Shown: positions 38,231-49,620 of the stretch, in pieces
Layout of the letters: each line of letters opens with the position of its first letter
Position numbering within the stretch: the stretch's first letter is position 1
NCBI GenBank assembly: GCA_013399875.1
Contig: VXAZ01002362.1
Location: forward strand, 637,916 to 701,915
Direction of reading: 5' to 3'
Source: Gymnorhina tibicen
Lineage: Eukaryota; Chordata; Aves; Passeriformes; Artamidae
DNA length: 64,000 nucleotides
Program-made: the position numbers and the translations under genes
The notes under the pieces: model-generated
The model's input: the letters and a program-made list of their open reading frames with translations, nothing else
The model's database searches: none
Told to the model about the DNA's origin: nothing

Positions 38231-41200
38231 TTTGGATGGATTTGTCTGTCAAACTCCACTGGAAAGTACAGTGGGTTTCATTATAATCCATCACCTCAAT
38301 TATTTTGGTTCCTGTTGGGTCTCCTGTTTTGGTTCTGCTGGATGGAGCCATAACACAGCCAGAACAATCCATTTTCACCTATTGCTGCCCAAGGCTCTCA
38401 CAAATAAGGCTCATGCCTGCTTTTCCCACTGAGGATCTGGGCAGGATAAAGTAGCCAGGGAATAAAAAATAAAGAATTAATGCAAAAGACTGGTATTTTG
38501 CTGCCTTGTACTCTAGCCTTGTCTAGGACAGACTTCCCATTGGGCCCACAGACGCAATTTTGTGCTTCTGCTCCCTGTCTGTGGAATGAGGAAGGAATCA
38601 CAGTGTGTTTCAACCTTGTGGGTGCATTGGGAAGACAGATTCAGCCTTGGTTTTGAAATACACATCTACTGTGGTAATTAGAACAATACAATAGCAAATA
38701 AAAACAGGAAGAAGAAAAGTACCTAAGCCACAAAAGGATTTGTTTGATGTGCAGCAAATGAGATATGGGACCACAGACTACGTGAAGAAGTTAAGAGAAA
38801 TATTGAACAGCTGCTTTGCTACGCAGTTCTACAAAATGAAATGACATCCTGCAGGAAAAATAGTGCAGGCTCCTTCACTGCCCAGGAGGGCAGGGCTAAG
38901 GTTACAGGGCTGTAACAGTGTTGTCATTTCCTTACTCCCAGGAGCTGCATTTTCCAAGTTGATGGCTTTCCTAATGTAATTGCTCTTTATGTGATGATTT
39001 TTTAGAGCCTGATTCTTGCTGGAGTAAATCAGGAGGAACCCCCAGCAAATCCAACCATGTGATCTCAGTGCAAAAATTTGGGGGGCCACAGCAGAATCAG
39101 GCATGCTCAGTCCGTAACCTTCTTCTCCAAATTCTGCAACAAATGCCCCACGCTGGAATGGCAAGTAGGTATCAGATGAAAACACAAAACAGTGACAACA
39201 GTACATTTCTCAGTAGCCACATCATATTATGTCATTGATGTCAGGTTGAGTTATATTAGTCTGCTTTTCATTATGTTGTGTTATGCCTTTTGACATAATG
39301 CAACACACTGTAAGTAACATAAAGTGACCTCCAAGTATAAAAGAGAACACAGTTTTTGTCAGATTAGATAGTGGCTATGAATTCTCAGAGAGGGAGGGGT
39401 AGCTCACAGAAGGGGGTTTGCATTCAGTGTCCTGAGCAACAAATGCACAGAACTTAATTAACAGTTACAGCAGCCCTGGCTGTTTCCAAAATGGTGTTTG
39501 TGTCTCTGCTCAACAGAGAGAGGAGATTCACAGTGGGATTTGCACTGCTTAATTTATTTAAAATTCTGCAGAGGTATCTGTAATAGCTCCTTTTCTGTAC
39601 CTGTACTGCAGGAGCTCCGTACACGGTGAACATAAGACTCACTTGCCTGAGATTTGCCTTGTTGCCAGGCTCCAAAATACAGTATTGAGACCAGACTTTC
39701 TGAGCAGCACTGGGTAACCTGTCCTCTGTATGAAGAATTTAATCAGCTGCTGAGAGAACAACTATACAGAGAAAAGAAAAGGGCATCATCATGGCTCTGA
39801 AAAGAATGGGAGCTCCTGATAAATTTAAGGTGATTAAGGAAAAGTGGATGGTTCAAGGCAAGTTGCTAATTTTCTCTGGAGGGCTTGAAATCCACCTTAC
39901 CTTGGTAGTTCTGTCTGGTGGCTTTGTTGGAATTAGCTGATGTTCTCCCTTTAGTGCCTTGGTTTAAACTCCCAACCCAGAGTTTGCTCAGAAAGTGGAG
40001 TCCTTTGGTGTGAAGGCTGGAATGCAGCTCTCCTAAAGATTAGGGGATTGTTCCCACCTATGGGCAGGATGTTCCCAAACCTGATTAACTGCCATACGTC
40101 TTCTTTTGAAGGCATCCACTCAAAGGCAGTCCAGAAAACTCTCTGTGGGCAGGGGCAGAGTCGTGTTGTGGTATGAAGTTGGTCTCAAAACTTGGCCTGC
40201 AACAGCCCCAGTACTTACAGAGGTTCTTGCTATACATTTCCTACGTAGCTTATTCAGCATCAGTGGATTTCTTTCTGGCTGCAAAAAAAAGCCACATTTC
40301 ATTTGGCACTGCATCTGGCATCCCATCTCCCCACAAGGATTGTCCCCAAGACCTGTCATCTGCTTTTTTAGATAGTGAATGTTGGACAGATCAGAAACAT
40401 TCTCATGATCAGTCTCAAAGACGGAAATTGCAAAGGCACCTGAATATTTTGATGTGGGCTTCCTGAGCAGTAATAGATGTGGAATGTCACTTAAAAAGGT
40501 CTTCTAAGATTAAAATTTAGCATCACTAACAGGAATAAAGTGTAACATTTTGTGTGAAAAAGGTGAGCACTTAGAACAGCACAGGAAACCAGAATCCAAT
40601 GTGTCATGTGCATTTTATTTATCATTTCTCCATCTATAAATGTAGCATAAATTACTATCTATCTGATTTCCAGGTACACAACATTCCTTTAAGGTGTGTA
40701 TGGGATGCTGCCCTTGTTCATTAGGCCATTAAATATTAGAGAATGAGCAGTTACCTCTCCTGAGCAGTGTGCAATAAACCAGCTCTGCTCTCCATCCTGC
40801 CAAGAGACCTGTGCAATCAGAGCCCTGTGACACTGACACCCACAGTGCTCTGCAGGACTGCAGAGCTCTGCCTTGAAGTATCATTTCGTGGCATCAGAGA
40901 GTCCAGAATTAAACATGAAACATTCTGCTAATCCTTGTGAAGTTGACAAAGAAAGCTGTTACCCTGTACTTGATCAGCTCCTAAAGAAAACTGTTCCCCT
41001 TGGTAGGACATCAGACTGTGCTCGTGGTCAGACACAGAGAGTCAGCCCTGGAAAATCTCACTGAGATTTGCAGCCAGGCTGCATCTCAGGAGACTTCCTA
41101 TTATTATTTTCTTTACTAATAAATCATTATGTTGTCTCCTTCGCAGCACAGAGAGTTCAAATAAACCTGTCCCTGTGACAATCTGACTCTCTGAAGGAGT

Positions 41201-42050
41201 GTCCTGTTCTGTTGAGTCATGTGAGAGGAAAATACAAAGAAGTAGAAAGACAGATCAAAAAGGGGTAGCAGAAAGGGCCCTGGAGGCAGACTTAACTTTG
41301 GTATTTAATATTTCAGGTAAAATATTCACTTAGCATCAATTATCTTGTTGGGCTCTTTTTCTTTTTTTTTCCAAATGAAATTGCTTTCTGAATCAGCCAG
41401 CTCTCTAATTACCAGATTGAATGATTGAAATTTTTAGGGCAATTAAATTCAAGCCTTTCTTTTTCAGTCCGTATGTTATCCCCCCCTTCTCTCCCTCCCC
41501 TCTCCAGTCTGGAGCCTTTCTATAATTTGGAGGCAGTTGCAGAAGCAAGCAGACCTTTAAAGCCAAGATGTATGTCTCCCTTAATTCCTCTGTGGATTTG
41601 TTTCACAGACTAAGCAGAGAAGGTTCTGGTCTCTCAGGACATGTGCATTACAAACACACAGCATTGTGTGGGTTTTATCCTAACCTGTCGTGTCATTTTA
41701 AAACAGCTTGGAAGGATTCATTTAATATAGAAATTCTGTGAAAAGATAAAGATCAATGCAGAAAATACAGGCACTATTGGAAAATGCCTGTAGATCAAGC
41801 TACAAGACTAAGGAGCAAATTGATAATAATAATGATGATTGATGGCATACTAGATAAGAGAAAACAAAACTCCCAACAAAACAATACAAAGGTCTGTTAA
41901 CAGAGCTGCTGGGACAAAACCATGAAATGGCTGGGTGGAAGGATAAGGATTCTTCCAAGAAAGGACACAAAATTCGCAGGATGGAATCCCAGGCCCAGTG
42001 GACTCGGTGACAAGTTTGCTGCTCATTTGTCTGTACTGCTGGGATTAGGG

Positions 42051-42180
42051 CACCAATCCTGCAGAACGAGTGCCCATATTCTCACATGAAGGTTTGTGAG
42101 CTGTTCCGTGGATTTCAGTGGGACTATTCCTCCCTAAAAGTTAAGTGGGTGCTTAACAGCTTTGATGAATCAGGATCTAA
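42051..42180. repeat. Relic of the same MITE-like family
   Basis: CACCAATCCTGCAG, GATTTCAGTGGGACTATTCC, AAAAGTTAAGTGGGTGCTTA and TTTGATGAATCAGGATCTAA have the phrase order of the palindromic sauropsid repeat also seen at 52425. The left half is strongly decayed. Confidence 0.6.
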
Positions 42181-42460
42181 CCCAGTGAACATGATACAAT
42201 TTTATCACAATGAATCTTGGAATTGTGTAGGATTTTCCTCAGAAACCTCGCTCTGAGTTTTTCAGGTTTCCAGACCCAGCCTAGGACACAAACCTGCTGG
42301 GGTTGCTCTCCAGCAGGCGCTTGCAGGCAGAGGGACCGAGGGATTTATCTTTATGCTCTGTTACACTGGGGATTGGTATAATGTCACTAAGTCAGAACGA
42401 TGAACGCCAGGCTAACTTCCAACGTGCATCCACGGCAATGTCACTAAAGCCAGATGAGCT

Positions 42461-42570
42461 GTATTATGCCTATTTATTACTTAATTATCCCTGTAGGTGT
42501 TTGAGGTGCCCCACAACAGCTAAAGCAGTCCTTGCCCTGAAGAGCACGCAGTCAGATCTAAGATTAGAGA
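42461..42570 (-). repeat. Ancient sauropsid interspersed repeat relic
   Basis: GTAGGTGTTTGAGGTGCCCC, then GCAGTCCTTGCCCTGAAGAG and CAGTCAGATCTAAGA follow the order of a widespread old sauropsid repeat (commonly a 'TGCCCTGAAGAGCTTACAG' phrase). It is old and heavily mutated. Confidence 0.55.
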
Positions 42571-43391
42571 TGACAGCACTGCGAGGGGCTGGACCTGGAG
42601 AAAGAACAAGGTCCTTGTTCGACCAGAAACTTAAATGCACGTATGTCTCAAAGTTCAGTTAATTGGTTAAGCACTGCTGGGACTCAAGGTTGGCATGACT
42701 GATGGACACAAGAATTTCAGATGCAGGTTCCTGAAAAACCTACTGTTTCTGCTGTGTTTAATGCTCTGATGTTCCTCTATAGACACTCTCAGAGACACAG
42801 ACCAGACCTTTAGGAACCATGATTTCATGTCAGCGGAATTATGCAATTTCATCCTGGTTAATGCTTTGGCCCACTGCAGTAATTCCAATCGGATGGAATG
42901 TGTATTAATGTCTGTGAGCATTCCCTGGGAGACACAGCCCTTGTGGCTCCTACGCTGCCTCCTGTTTCCTCCTGCTCCCACTGCCACATTCATTACCACA
43001 CAGCTCTTTTTTCATGCTTTGAAGCCCATGACTCTCCACCAGTTTGCAGTATCTTGGGATATGGCCCCAAGATTCAGGGAAAAGAGACCTGACCTGAGTC
43101 ACTTTATTGCCATCTGCAGAGCGGTGCTTTTCCACCCCCCAGGTATAGATGCACCTCTGCAGAGCCTCAGACATTTTGCTGGAGCTCTGAATGCCTGCAC
43201 CAGGCTCTGGAGCTACTGAAGGGGCCAGGATTTATTGCTAGTTTCCCCAGCGTTTTCTCAAGGAATGTGTTTCCCTTCCTGCTTTTTCAGGATGCCATGT
43301 CCACTTAAAATCTTCCAGTGCATGCCCTGTGTTCATTATTTAGCAGTACATGGGAAAACCCCTTCAGCTCAAGCTTGCTGTGAGTGCTGTA

Positions 43392-43408
43392 CAGTTGTAT
43401 CCCAACTG
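43392..43408 (+). promoter_or_regulatory. Paired inverted E-boxes (CAGTTG and CAACTG)
   Basis: CAGTTG (43392-43397) and CAACTG (43403-43408) are reverse complements of each other, separated by 5 bases. They lie about 160 bp upstream of the TATA box. Closely paired E-boxes are typical of MyoD/myogenin-responsive promoters. The function is inferred. Confidence 0.4.
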
Positions 43409-43463
43409 CCTCCACTACTTATCTGCTGCATTATTTCTGTGAAAGCAAAGGCTGTGCATGGAA

Positions 43464-43479
43464 CAGATGCTTGGAATGG
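43464..43479 (+). promoter_or_regulatory. E-box CAGATG next to an M-CAT-like GGAATG
   Basis: CAGATG (43464-43469) is a CANNTG E-box. GGAATG (43474-43479) is the complement of CATTCC, the TEAD/M-CAT motif. Both lie about 90-100 bp before the TATA box. Each motif is short and could occur by chance. The case rests on their clustering with the MEF2-like and TATA elements. Confidence 0.4.
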
Positions 43480-43541
43480 TATTGGGATCCAATTACTGCA
43501 CTTTTCCAACCTTACATCTATTGTCTAAACTTGGAGCAGGC

Positions 43542-43551
43542 ATATTTTTAT
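43542..43551 (+). promoter_or_regulatory. MEF2-like A/T element
   Basis: ATATTTTTAT contains the MEF2 core TA(A/T)4TA with non-ideal outer bases. It lies 13 bp before the TATA box. Muscle light-chain promoters such as MYL2 carry a MEF2/HF-1b element in a similar proximal position (from memory). Binding here is inferred. Confidence 0.45.
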
Positions 43552-43564
43552 TCCTTGGTGACAC

Positions 43565-43572
43565 TATATAAA
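43565..43572 (+). promoter_or_regulatory. MYL10: TATA box of MYL10
   Basis: The sequence TATATAAA lies 69-76 bp before the initiator ATG of exon 1. It is a full consensus TATA element, as expected for a tissue-specific muscle structural gene and unlike CpG-island housekeeping promoters. It predicts transcription starting near 43595-43600. Confidence 0.8.
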
Positions 43573-43596
43573 GAGACAATTGGCATTGTGTTTGCT

Positions 43597-43643
43597 GGCT
43601 GACTGGTTGGCAGAGAAGGGGTGGAAGGAGCAGCAGCACCATG
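43597..43643 (+). CDS. MYL10: MYL10 exon 1: 5'UTR and initiator ATG only
   Basis: The ATG at 43641-43643 sits in a good Kozak context (GCACCATGG) and is followed at once by a donor, ATG|GTAGGT. The only coding bases of the exon are therefore the initiator codon. This is the arrangement I remember for MYL2, and it explains why exon 2 begins directly with the Ala2 codon. A TATA box (43565-43572) lies about 70 bp before the ATG, giving a predicted transcription start near 43597 and a 5'UTR of about 45 bases rich in GCAG/GAAGG. The 5' boundary is inferred from TATA spacing. The donor and ATG are seen directly. An alternative upstream non-coding exon cannot be excluded. Confidence 0.78.
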
Positions 43644-45715
43644 GTAGGTTTTATCCTTCCCCATTATCTCTGTATTTCTTTCTGACTCTAATGATTCAAA
43701 CAGAGCAGGAATGATCACACTGCATCCCATAAAATCTCGTCTTAGTATCACATCCAGAATGCAGATACACCCCACAGAGTGAGCTGGGAACTCCCAAGGA
43801 CTCCTGTGTGTGTATTTAACAAAGCAGGAAGGCAGAGAACGTAGATGAACGTGCTGAAAGGAAGAGCTTGTGCAGCTCTGTCCCAGACCCACACACCAGG
43901 GCAGCAAAGCCTGGCACGGCTGGTGTGAGGTAGAATTAAGGTCTGCTGTGGTGTGATGGGGATGGAGGGAAAGGGACAGCTCTGGAACTGTGACTGTGTT
44001 GCCCTTGTGCCTGTGGGGAGAAGTAGGAAGCATTGCAGAAATTTCTGTGTCTTGTCTTTGCCTTGCTCACTGTTGGCTTTTAGCTCTGGGACTTCAACAG
44101 CCACCTCACTTGATGTGATTCCATGGAGCAAAGAACTCCTGCTGAGGAACCGTGGGCAGATTGGGCAGATCTTTGTCTCCTGCAAATTCAGAGGAATAAC
44201 TACAACAATATTATTTAAAAATTAGCAGATGATTTTCTCTGTGCTCATTTTGCTCCTTTTTGCAGGTCCTTTTCAGGCTGTCTGAGAGCAGTGCTGCCCA
44301 GTGGCTCCCTGGGGCTATGGAATATTTGATTGTGGAGAACAACAGAGAGAGAGTTGTATATGAAAAGCTTTCTCAAAGCTTAGTTCAAACTTGATCCCAT
44401 TTAAGCAGGTGATGAATGTGATCCACGTGCTGTTCTGAGCAGGGAAAAACCACATTCAATGGCATTTCTAAAATCCATGCACAAAACAGGTTCCAGTTTC
44501 AGCCAGCGCAAGCCCAGTGTCAGTGGTTTCACACTAATCATGTTCCTCAGCAGTGTTTCAGAAGGGAGCAGTGCCTTGTGCTGATTATGCCTCTTCAGTT
44601 GTGGATTTACAGGTTTCCCTTTAATCAGCCTGACTAAAGTCTAAGCCGGCCCTTTTGTGAGGTGGGGAGAAAGTGCTGGGTCTCAGCTTTTCTTTTTCCC
44701 CTCTTTTTATTTCTCCAAAATTTCATTTATCAGTTTTTTCCCTGCCTATTTAGTTCAATGACACACCAACACTCATTGATGTTTGAAGATATTCCAGGAC
44801 ATTCTGTGATGAAATGCTTAAGTTAGGAGATGTGAAAATACAGTGAGAGACTCGTCTGTCTCCTTGCTCCCAGCTCAACTGACGATCCTCTGTGGTGGTT
44901 CTTTTCATTGTGCCTTTTGTTTTGGGAAAATCTCTTCTGAGGTACCTTACTATACAGGGACACATGAAACAGATTTTAAACGGAAAGAAAAAAATAGCCT
45001 TAATGAAAGAAAGCTGAAGAATATCTTTACATAAGGAAGTGATCATTTTTTATTAATCAGAGGGAAATGTATATGTAATTATGCTAGATGAACTCTGTGG
45101 GGAGGTTTTTTTCTCTCTTTATGATGTCTTAAGGGATTTATAAATATTACAGAGGTTTTATAGCATCATAATATTTCAGATGTGCAGTAAAGCTACTTTC
45201 AAAGGATTAGTGCAGACAAAGCAGCATAGTAAAAAATAATTACAAGTCAGCCAGTGCTACTAGGCTCTGACATCCAGGGCTGATGAGAGTGAGAGAGGCA
45301 GGGTTCAGGGAGATAATTTTTCTAACAAGAGCAGACCACACAAGTGCTGTGGAATGGAGTTCTGAGAACTGTCTACGGCTCTCCGTTTATTCCAGGGAAT
45401 TTCAGACAAGTTGGGTCTGTGATGTCTCCCTGCATGCTCTGTGCTGATGGGGAGAAGGAAGGGCAGAGGCACAGGGAAGGAGAGGGAAGCCTTTTTCTTA
45501 TTCCCCAAACACTCCCGTGTTTGTTCAGTTCGAGTGACACCTCGTAGCACATTCTGTATGCTGAGAGGAACTGCGTGCCCAAAAATAGCCTGCATTCTGA
45601 TCCAGTGTGCTCTGCAAGCTGGAATGTGCCACCTGGACTGAGACAGGCACTGACCACAGCACGGTCATGCTGACTGACCCCACCAGCTGAAATGGGGCTG
45701 CCTGTGGGACTGCTG

Positions 45716-46370
45716 ATGTGTTTGTGTCCGTGTGTGTGTCCGTGTTTGTGTCCGTGTGTGTGTCCGTGTNNNNNNNNNNNNNNNNNNNNNNNNNNNNNNN
45801 NNNNNNNNNNNNNNNNNNNNNNNNNNNNNNNNNNNNNNNNNNNNNNNNNNNNNNNNNNNNNNNNNNNNNNNNNNNNNNNNNNNNNNNNNNNNNNNNNNNN
45901 NNNNNNNNNNNNNNNNNNNNNNNNNNNNNNNNNNNNNNNNNNNNNNNNNNNNNNNNNNNNNNNNNNNNNNNNNNNNNNNNNNNNNNNNNNNNNNNNNNNN
46001 NNNNNNNNNNNNNNNNNNNNNNNNNNNNNNNNNNNNNNNNNNNNNNNNNNNNNNNNNNNNNNNNNNNNNNNNNNNNNNNNNNNNNNNNNNNNNNNNNNNN
46101 NNNNNNNNNNNNNNNNNNGTGTGTGTGTCCATGTGTGTCCATGTGTGTGTCTGTGTGTGTGTCCTTGTGTGTGTCCGTGTGTGTGTGTCCATGTGTGTGT
46201 GTCCATTGTGTGTGTGTCCATGTGTGTGTCGATGTGTGTGTGTCCATGTGTGTGTCCATGTGTGTGTGTCCATGTGTGTGTCCCTGTGTGTGTCCGTGTG
46301 TGTGTCCCTGTGTGTGTCCGTGTGTGTGTCCATGTGTGTGTGTCCGTGTGTGTCCACATGTTTGTGTGTC
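45716..46370. repeat. GT-rich minisatellite, unit about 12 bp (GTGTGTGTCCAT)
   Basis: Tandem units of (GT)3-5 followed by CC and G, A, C or T, i.e. GTGTGTGTCC(A/G/C)T with length variants of 10-14 bp. It is interrupted by an assembly gap. The very long open frames across it in several phases are artefacts of the repeat. One strand is (GT)n-rich with potential to form Z-DNA. Confidence 0.97.
45770..46118. other. Assembly gap (349 N)
   Basis: A run of N inside the GT-rich minisatellite. The true array length is unknown; short-read assembly typically fails in such arrays. Confidence 0.99.
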
Positions 46371-47655
46371 CACCCAAAAAGGAAATGTGTTGTGTGGGAA
46401 AAGCAGCTGTTGAAATTTGGGTCATGGAGGTGGAGGAGTTGGTGGCTGGAGAGGCTGGAGAGGTTATCTGCTGCTCTGGGCTAGGTCTGGGGAGATAATG
46501 CCTTCCCTGTGCACGTCTGCAGGAGAAAGAGGAGGCTGTGATTGGGAAGGGGGTTTCTGCGGGGCGGAGGAGAGTGCTTTAGTGTCTGGGAGCGTGAAGC
46601 AGGGAGGCTGCAGTCCAACGGATTTTTGTATCTAGCAGGGATCAAAGGTGTGTCTGTGTGGGTGTGTGCAGGCTGGGACTACGCACAAAATAGAGTGAGG
46701 ATGAGAAGAGAGGGATCTGTTTGTGACTGCAGAGTACGTAATAAAAAGATATCCTGTTTTTCAGTTCTGATAACATGGGGTTTATTTGAATGATCTGAGG
46801 CTGCTGCCTATTTGAAATGCAAATTGTGCCCTTAGAGCAGTTTGTGTTGCTTACTCCTCTAGACTGTTCCCTCAAAGGCACGCACTTGGGTTGGCCTTGT
46901 GCTGCTCACCTGCCATGGAAAGGACCTAAACCACTGTCTACAACCACACTAAAAAATGGTGACTTGTCCATAGCTGGGATGTTTGGTGCAGATGCAGTGT
47001 AAATTATCTCAGCAGAGCAAACTCATGAGACAAAAATCAGCAAATATCCTGTCCCATGCTGCAGCAATCCCTTGTCCAGGCCTGAGATGTAACTTCTGAT
47101 TCAGAAGCTGTATTTGATGATAACAAAAATTCGAAGACAGGAATTGTCAGCACCAAGATCCCAGAGTGGATGAAAAACAAGGAGAGAGTGTGATGGATGA
47201 AAAAGTAATGGTAACTGAGAGTTAACATCATACAGTGGATCACAGCAGGGGACAGAGTCTAAGCAAAATGATGGATGATTCTGTCTTTTCTGTAGTTGTA
47301 GATGTAGTTGCAGAGGAAGGAAGTACAAAATGTGAAACAGTAAAAACCTGGTGGTATCTTATGTCTACTTTGTCCTGGACTGAAAAACCACTTACGGGTA
47401 CAAGGCAACAGACTCAGGCTTTTAACAGTGTTAACTGTTGATTCTCTCTGCAGGGCTCTCTCCCTGCTTATCCACTGAGGTTGTCTCTGGTAGAAAAATT
47501 AGAAGAAGACCCAATAAGTGGCTGAGTAGGGAAGTGTTTCTGGTTGTGGTTTTGACTTTGCTGTCAGGATCACCACACTGTGTCATCTTTAATTATTAAG
47601 AGTATTTTCTGAGGGGCTTAGAGCATGGTGGACCAAAGAAGGAAGTGACCTCCCC

Positions 47656-47725
47656 AAACCAAACCAAACCAAACCAAACCAAACCAAACCAAACCAAACC
47701 AAACCAAACCAAACCAAACCAAACC
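47656..47725. repeat. (AAACC)n microsatellite in intron 1
   Basis: Fourteen perfect AAACC units (70 bp). Same unit and same strand as the array at 25596. No transposon was recognised at either edge. Confidence 0.98.
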
Positions 47726-49560
47726 TGTGGCTTGTGGCAGAGTGCTGCTCATCTCTCCTGACTGCCTGTGGAGACATCCCTGCACTGCAGGAAATGCCAA
47801 GTGGAGGTTGGTTACTTCCTGCTTACTGAAGGGTACAAGTGTGCCCCTGAGCAGGCACTGAGGGACCTTGTTCACTCTGCAGCAGCTTGCCCAAATTTTT
47901 CTAGGTTGTCTGCAAAACGCACTGAGGGGTGGAGATGATAAAGCTCTGCAGTAATCCACTGTCATGGATCTGCTCTAGCATCAGCCTTTTATGAATTTAT
48001 CAGGGCAAACAATACCTCATGTTCTGAAGTTTGAAAAACAAGATATTTTCATCTCCTTCCTCCTTTGTATGTAGAGACAGAAACAGATTCCTCGCCCCCT
48101 TTTCTTCTAGGTCACCCTGAAATCAGATTTCTTCCCTCTGATTCACTTGAACATCCCCCCCACCTTTGCAGCATATAAAAAATGGATCCCTATTCTTACA
48201 TCCAGAGAGGCAAAGGCCACGCACACTCATTGTCTCTCCCTGCCTGTGTCCCTGCACACCCTTGCTCTTTTGGGCTCCCTGACAGTGCCAGGGAGGAGAA
48301 ATATAAAGAAGCTCAGCGAGGGAAACTCAGCTCAAAGCAAATGCCTGGTACAACAGAGTTTTCTTGGGACCAGATTTTGGTGTGGCTCCATTTCTTCATT
48401 AAAAACTTCTAAAACAAACCAAAACCAACCAACCAAAACAACAGAAAGAAGACCCTTAAAAGCCCAGGCTAATTGAAAGAGTGCTAACTGGTAAGACAAA
48501 TGAGTGATATGCGACAAGCCTGTGGTTTCTCCTCTAAAGTGAAGTGTTGTTTTCTTCACAATGGGATGATTAATACACTCAGGCAGGAATATTAATAGGC
48601 TTGTTCAGTTGTTGCAACATTCTTCCCACTGCTGTGCTACTGAGGCCTCGGAATCTGAGCCCAGGGGACGCTCAGCTCTTCAGTTTCTCATCTGGCACGT
48701 TTTGTATGTCAGTCTCACAGCCCATGTTGCAATGAGAGCTGCTCTATCTTTGCAAAGTGCAGCCTGGCACACTTTGGTTTCAAGAGTGGGGAAATCAAGG
48801 CAGGCAGAAGTGGTGTGTCAGTCACCCACTTTCTCATCTGTGGGTCACCTACGAAATCCTTGACAGTTTAGAAGCCATATATTTGCTCAGTTCTGTGATA
48901 TTCCTTTTAATATGCCATTCTTTCAGAGAGATACTCTGGAGTCAGACTCCTGATTGTGTTCATTAAAGAATTCTGGAGTGTTTGGAATTGTCAGACAGCA
49001 GCACAGAACTATTCTATTCTCAGAGTTATTCTTTTCTGTAACACAGACCTACTTCTGTTCTCTTAGAGCTGTCTTTTAATTCAATTTACCCAGCAGAAAG
49101 ACAATGTACTCTCTTCTGTTCCTGCTCCACCTACTTCTCTCTCAGCCTTCCTCCTCATAGCACCTGCCTGCCCACAACTTGTGCAAAATTGGGGTGCAGT
49201 TCTTTCTGTCATTATGAATTTCCTGGCCTTTTAGGGCCGGTAAGCTGCATTCCCAGTACTGGGAACTGGTAATCCAAGATGCTCTGTATGTTGGATGCTA
49301 AAAGACATAGCTTGAACCTGGTGATGGAAGGCCAGCCCCAGCTGGCAGCTGTTCATGGGCCCCTGTGAAATGTATTGGTGGTCTCAGCCCCCTCCATAAG
49401 TGAGCAGGTCATAGATAGGCTATAGGCACACCTTTGGCACAAAAACTAAAGACTGATTGAGCAACATGGGCACTGATCTCCTGTGTCATCCCTGGAGACC
49501 ACAAACCCCAGAGAGTAACAGTGAACAAGTATCTTAGGATGAATTCTTCTAGTACTCTTC

Positions 49561-49620
49561 TAGGCTGGAAGATGATCTTTAAGGTCCCTTCCAACCCAAA
49601 CCATTCTATGATTCTATGAT
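49561..49620 (+). mobile_element. CR1 LINE 3' end in intron 1
   Basis: GATGATCTTTAAGGTCCCTT, CCAACCCAAACC and two copies of the ATTCTATG octamer make a nearly consensus CR1 3' terminus. It is less mutated than the copy at 36540, so probably a younger insertion. Confidence 0.93.

Larger units (their letters stand above)
32291..43391. other. Gene-free sequence upstream of MYL10
   Basis: Holds a CR1 3' end (36540), an older CR1-like relic (38120), a MITE-like relic (42051) and a MIR-like relic (42461). A short local repeat of GGGCTTTAGGCTTT occurs near 35617-35640. No coding exon was recognised on either strand. Confidence 0.65.

Noticed and set aside
39220..39330. Imperfect inverted repeat (TTATGTTGTGTTATG with CATAATGCAACACAC)
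   Set aside because: Arms are short and mismatched, with no target-site duplication or known element; probably chance in AT-rich DNA.
43548..44185. 145-161-residue minus-strand frames over the MYL10 promoter and intron 1 start
   Set aside because: No recognisable domain; they lie opposite a well-supported promoter and exon, and the codon content looks random.
45373..46498. Very long open frames (230-350 residues) on both strands
   Set aside because: They run through the GT-rich minisatellite and the N gap; the products are tandem Thr-His or Cys-Val repeats with no real protein character.
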